Shown one piece after another: positions 5,184 through 7,634 of a DNA stretch of 7,634 nucleotides. The stretch's first letter is position 1; each line of letters starts with the position of its first letter. The stretch covers positions 1 to 7,634 of the forward strand of contig CALDOC010000073.1 in the NCBI GenBank assembly GCA_937914675.1, in the 5' to 3' direction. This DNA comes from an uncultured Sulfurimonas sp. Lineage in GTDB: Bacteria; Campylobacterota; Campylobacteria; Campylobacterales; Sulfurimonadaceae. Position numbers and translations under genes: made by a program. The notes under the pieces are model-generated. The model was not told the DNA's origin, ran no database searches, and worked only from the letters and a program-made list of their open reading frames with translations.

Positions 5184-6107
5184 TTAACGGTTTATTTTTC
5201 CTAAAGCGCTCTCGCTCCACAATGACGACTTAACGTTTTTAACGTTTGTTTTAATAATCTCTTCTGGAATGTAATTCACGGTCTCAAATTTCGTTTTGGG
5301 GTTCAAGCTATACCAATACGTCCACATATACGCTCTTTCGTCGGCGATGTTTTGTATCTTTTTCCACTGTCTATCTATGATTTTTACGACTTGCCCCTCT
5401 TCGTAAAACTTTGTGCGATAATTTGTAAAATGCTTTGAATCTATATAATCAATGCGATAATCATACCAAGCGTCCTCTTTGGGCGTTGCTTTTAAAACAT
5501 AAACTTCCGCGCTTACCGTACTCTTTTTAGTTGGAAGTTTTTTAGTAAATCTATCAAGATTCGACTCTTTTATCTCCATCTGCCCAAACTCGAAATCAAT
5601 GACGCGAGTGTTGAGTAAGCTATAATCGTCATCGTCAAGTCGACGAAGTTTCGCTTCCTCAAGAAAGGCGACGTCCGCCGCGCTGTATCCCATGTTTTTG
5701 GAAGGCTCCGCCATTCGTCTTACTTTTCTTAGCGCCGGCAACCACATCATAATTTCTAAAGATTTTTGCTCATCTACGAACTCGCGAGCGAGAACGCCGG
5801 TTCCTTTGAGTTTGCTTGAATTAAAGATAACGAGATCTTTGGATTTTGTGACGCCATCGGAATAATCGTTGTTAAGATAACGATCCGCTCTTAAGACCAT
5901 TGGTTTTTTGTTATAAGCTTTTCGAACAATTAACAAACTATCCTGTTTAGTCGCTTTCAATAATTGATTCTTGAGATACAATTGATGATTGACGAAGTAA
6001 ACCTGTCTTGCGATTTCATCCGCGTCTATTTTTACAGGGTATGGCAATGTTTTGTCAACAGAGCCAAAAAGAAGAGTTCCGATCACCAAGATTAATAAAA
6101 TTCGCAT
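5184..6107 (-). CDS. LolA-like outer-membrane lipoprotein-sorting family protein
   Basis: A 307-residue exported protein. Residues 1-16 are a signal peptide (MR then a leucine/isoleucine core, cleavage around G15-V17), with no lipobox. The rest resembles the LolA-like 'outer membrane lipoprotein-sorting protein' family often encoded beside RND transporters: DADEIARQVY near the mature N-terminus, a GTGVLARE segment (102-109), MWLPALRKVRRM (121-132) followed by the GYSAADVAF stretch, and a tryptophan/tyrosine-rich C-terminal sheet (Q247-W248, W262, W265). Family members have a half-barrel fold that can hold lipid; the ligand here is unknown. I chose ATG 6107 over GTG 6116 because AAAGG (6121-6117) abuts the GTG but is eight bases from the ATG. 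The RND gene lies 51 nt upstream, so the two are probably one unit with an extra internal promoter. The last residues (KINR) show no special motif. Confidence 0.75.
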   Translation of the reverse strand: MRILLILVIGTLLFGSVDKTLPYPVKIDADEIARQVYFVNHQLYLKNQLLKATKQDSLLIVRKAYNKKPMVLRADRYLNNDYSDGVTKSKDLVIFNSSKLKGTGVLAREFVDEQKSLEIMMWLPALRKVRRMAEPSKNMGYSAADVAFLEEAKLRRLDDDDYSLLNTRVIDFEFGQMEIKESNLDRFTKKLPTKKSTVSAEVYVLKATPKEDAWYDYRIDYIDSKHFTNYRTKFYEEGQVVKIIDRQWKKIQNIADERAYMWTYWYSLNPKTKFETVNYIPEEIIKTNVKNVKSSLWSESALGKINR

Positions 6108-6136
6108 ATTTAACACCTTTAACTTTTATTAACTTG

Positions 6137-6145
6137 ATTATATCA
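6137..6145 (-). promoter_or_regulatory. Possible internal promoter before lolA-like gene
   Basis: On the minus strand TGATATAAT (6145-6137) is a perfect extended -10 box in the 51-nt gap after the RND stop codon. It predicts a start near 6130 and a leader of about 23 nt before the ATG at 6107. There is no clear -35. It would let the periplasmic protein be made separately from, or in excess of, the transporter. Confidence 0.5.
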
Positions 6146-6158
6146 TAAGATTTTTTAA

Positions 6159-7634
6159 TCAATCTCTAATCGGCTTAATTCCATTGACCATGGCGTAGAG
6201 AGTTGGCAAATAGAGTAAATTCAACACAGTTCCCCAAACTAAACCAAAACCAATCGAAATGGCGATGGGCTGCAAAATGACGGCTTGACCAGTCGCGTAA
6301 AATATAAGAGTGAAAAGTCCTAAAAACGTTGTAATGGACGTTATGAGAATAGGACGAAGTCTATGTTTGGCGCGAGTAAAAAACTCCTCTGATTTATGAG
6401 TCCCATGTAAAAAATCCAACATTATGATCCCATCGTTTATAACGACTCCCGCCAAACCTAAAATACCAATGATCGAAGGCATGGTTAGAGGCATTCCTAG
6501 CAGTTTATGTCCAAGAAGAGCCCCTAATATGGAAAGAGGTATAACGCTCATAACCATCAAGACGTATTTCACTTTGGAAAATATAAGAAGAAGCGTTAAA
6601 AAAATCAAAAATATAGCTAAAACCAAACTCTTTTTCATATCTCCTTGGAGTTGCTTGTTTTTCTCTTTTTCACCTAAAAGATTTACCTCAACGCCATCAT
6701 TCGCAATCTCATCGAGAAGAGGTTCCAAAGCGCTCAGAACCTCTTCGGCCGTTATTTTTCTTTTATCAAGATTTGCAAAAACCGTTTTTACAATGTTTCC
6801 ATTGAGTTTGTCAATTCTTTCATAATCTCGTATTTTCACTATGTTTGCGACGTCGGTCAATTTGACGTATCTGCCATCGCCTATGGCCAAACTAAAGTCC
6901 AAGAGAGTTTGCGTTTCGTCTTTAGCGATATCTTGCGTTTTTATCTCCATGACCCCAAGATCGTTAAACGTGGTTGATTGACGGCGTTCTAAAAAATAGT
7001 CGCTTAAAACTTTTGAGATTGACGCTTCGCTTAGACCTAAACTCTCTCCATAAGAGTTGATTTTAATCTTATACTCTTTTTTTCCATATTTGATATTGTC
7101 GCTAAAGTTGGAGACGCCCTTTATTTTAGAGAGACTATCTTCAAGTTTTTTTATGGCTTTTTCGAGTACTTTGTCGTTGCTTCCCGATAGATTCACCTGA
7201 ATGTCGCTCCTTATAAGACCCGGTTTATCTTCCATTACTCCGAGTTCGAGCATCTTGTATTTCTCTCTAAATGGCTCCACTATTTCTCTAGCGCGAGGAG
7301 AGAGCACAAACGTTTGCTTCTCTCTTATCTTCTCTGGATCGTTAAAATTAAAACTAAAGTTTAAGACCGGATTTACGTATCTTCCAATCCAATTGAGTTC
7401 CTGACGATCGTAAAGTTCCATCGTGAGGTAAAACACGTTGTTGTTGTGTTCCGACTCGCCAGAGAGACTTCTTCTATAACCGCTTGTCGAAGAGACCGAT
7501 TTTAGAGAGAACTCGTCTCCATGTTTCATAAGTTCGGCTTCCATCTCTTTTGCTATTTTGAACGTCTCTTCTATGGGAGTGTTTATGTCCAATTTACATG
7601 ATATGTAAAGATTGCTACCGTCAAAATTTGGAAA
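6159..7634 (-). CDS. RND-family efflux transporter, C-terminal half (partial)
   Basis: The frame is open to the right edge, so the 5' half is missing; 491 residues are visible and the full protein is probably about 1000. The TTG at 7592 is not a start: the codons before it read FPNFDGSNLYISCK, the RND pattern of FPxxD followed by a strand and 'P-x-EET', just after TM7. Visible residues about 1-320 are the second periplasmic (porter/docking) domain. TM8 (about 336-353), TM9 (357-378), TM10 (385-408, with AGVVINDGIIMLDF), TM11 (426-446, after RLRPILITSITTFLG) and TM12 (455-483) follow, ending KPIRD. This is the AcrB/ACR_tran architecture: a proton-driven inner-membrane exporter. The proton-relay residues of TM4 are not in view. 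The adjacent LolA-like gene suggests a lipid or envelope substrate rather than a drug, by inference. No adaptor or TolC-like gene is in the window. Confidence 0.9.
   Translation of the reverse strand, partial: FPNFDGSNLYISCKLDINTPIEETFKIAKEMEAELMKHGDEFSLKSVSSTSGYRRSLSGESEHNNNVFYLTMELYDRQELNWIGRYVNPVLNFSFNFNDPEKIREKQTFVLSPRAREIVEPFREKYKMLELGVMEDKPGLIRSDIQVNLSGSNDKVLEKAIKKLEDSLSKIKGVSNFSDNIKYGKKEYKIKINSYGESLGLSEASISKVLSDYFLERRQSTTFNDLGVMEIKTQDIAKDETQTLLDFSLAIGDGRYVKLTDVANIVKIRDYERIDKLNGNIVKTVFANLDKRKITAEEVLSALEPLLDEIANDGVEVNLLGEKEKNKQLQGDMKKSLVLAIFLIFLTLLLIFSKVKYVLMVMSVIPLSILGALLGHKLLGMPLTMPSIIGILGLAGVVINDGIIMLDFLHGTHKSEEFFTRAKHRLRPILITSITTFLGLFTLIFYATGQAVILQPIAISIGFGLVWGTVLNLLYLPTLYAMVNGIKPIRD

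Noticed and set aside
6108..6116. GTG start three codons upstream for the lolA-like gene
   Set aside because: The GTG abuts the Shine-Dalgarno AAAGG with no spacing, whereas the ATG at 6107 is correctly spaced and gives a normal signal peptide.
7590..7592. TTG as the start of the RND gene
   Set aside because: The frame continues without a stop to the window edge and the upstream codons match the conserved RND strand after TM7, so the gene is cut by the window.

Overview
This 7.6-kb window looks like chromosomal DNA from a member of the Campylobacterota (Epsilonproteobacteria), possibly Sulfurimonas-like. The pointers are an AT-rich genome, promoters that consist of a good -10 box with little or no -35, AGGA-type ribosome binding sites, tight gene packing, and the flavour of the proteins (a pta-ackA pair, a YchJ/SEC-C protein, a small exported rhodanese, and an RND transporter next to a LolA-like periplasmic protein). 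The taxonomic call is an inference from sequence style, not a database match. No mobile element, CRISPR array, tRNA or rRNA is visible.

Layout. Bases 1-179 are AT-rich intergenic sequence with short inverted repeats. Bases 180-3298 hold a leftward operon, pta then ackA, overlapping by ATGA; together they interconvert acetyl-CoA and acetate with ATP formation through acetyl phosphate. A rightward ychJ-like gene (3364-3798) diverges from pta over a very short shared promoter region. It converges on a leftward unknown helical protein gene (3813-4184), which itself diverges from a rightward exported rhodanese gene (4242-4640). Directly after the rhodanese gene is a possible 38-residue single-span membrane protein (4648-4764), then two overlapping hairpins (4779-4828). 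The rest reads leftward: an unknown 95-residue protein (4819-5106), a periplasmic protein resembling the outer-membrane lipoprotein-sorting (LolA-like) family (5184-6107), and the C-terminal half of an RND-family inner-membrane exporter (6159 to beyond the right edge). The last two probably work together at the cell envelope.

The most notable points are: (i) an acetate kinase of only 345 residues that keeps every catalytic residue I can place but lacks two internal blocks; (ii) two divergent promoters built identically, with the opposing -10 hexamers overlapping by two base pairs; (iii) an unannotated-type small membrane ORF whose start codon lies in a hairpin; (iv) two mutually exclusive hairpins sharing one arm at a convergent gene junction. 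I saw no clearly new multi-gene system.
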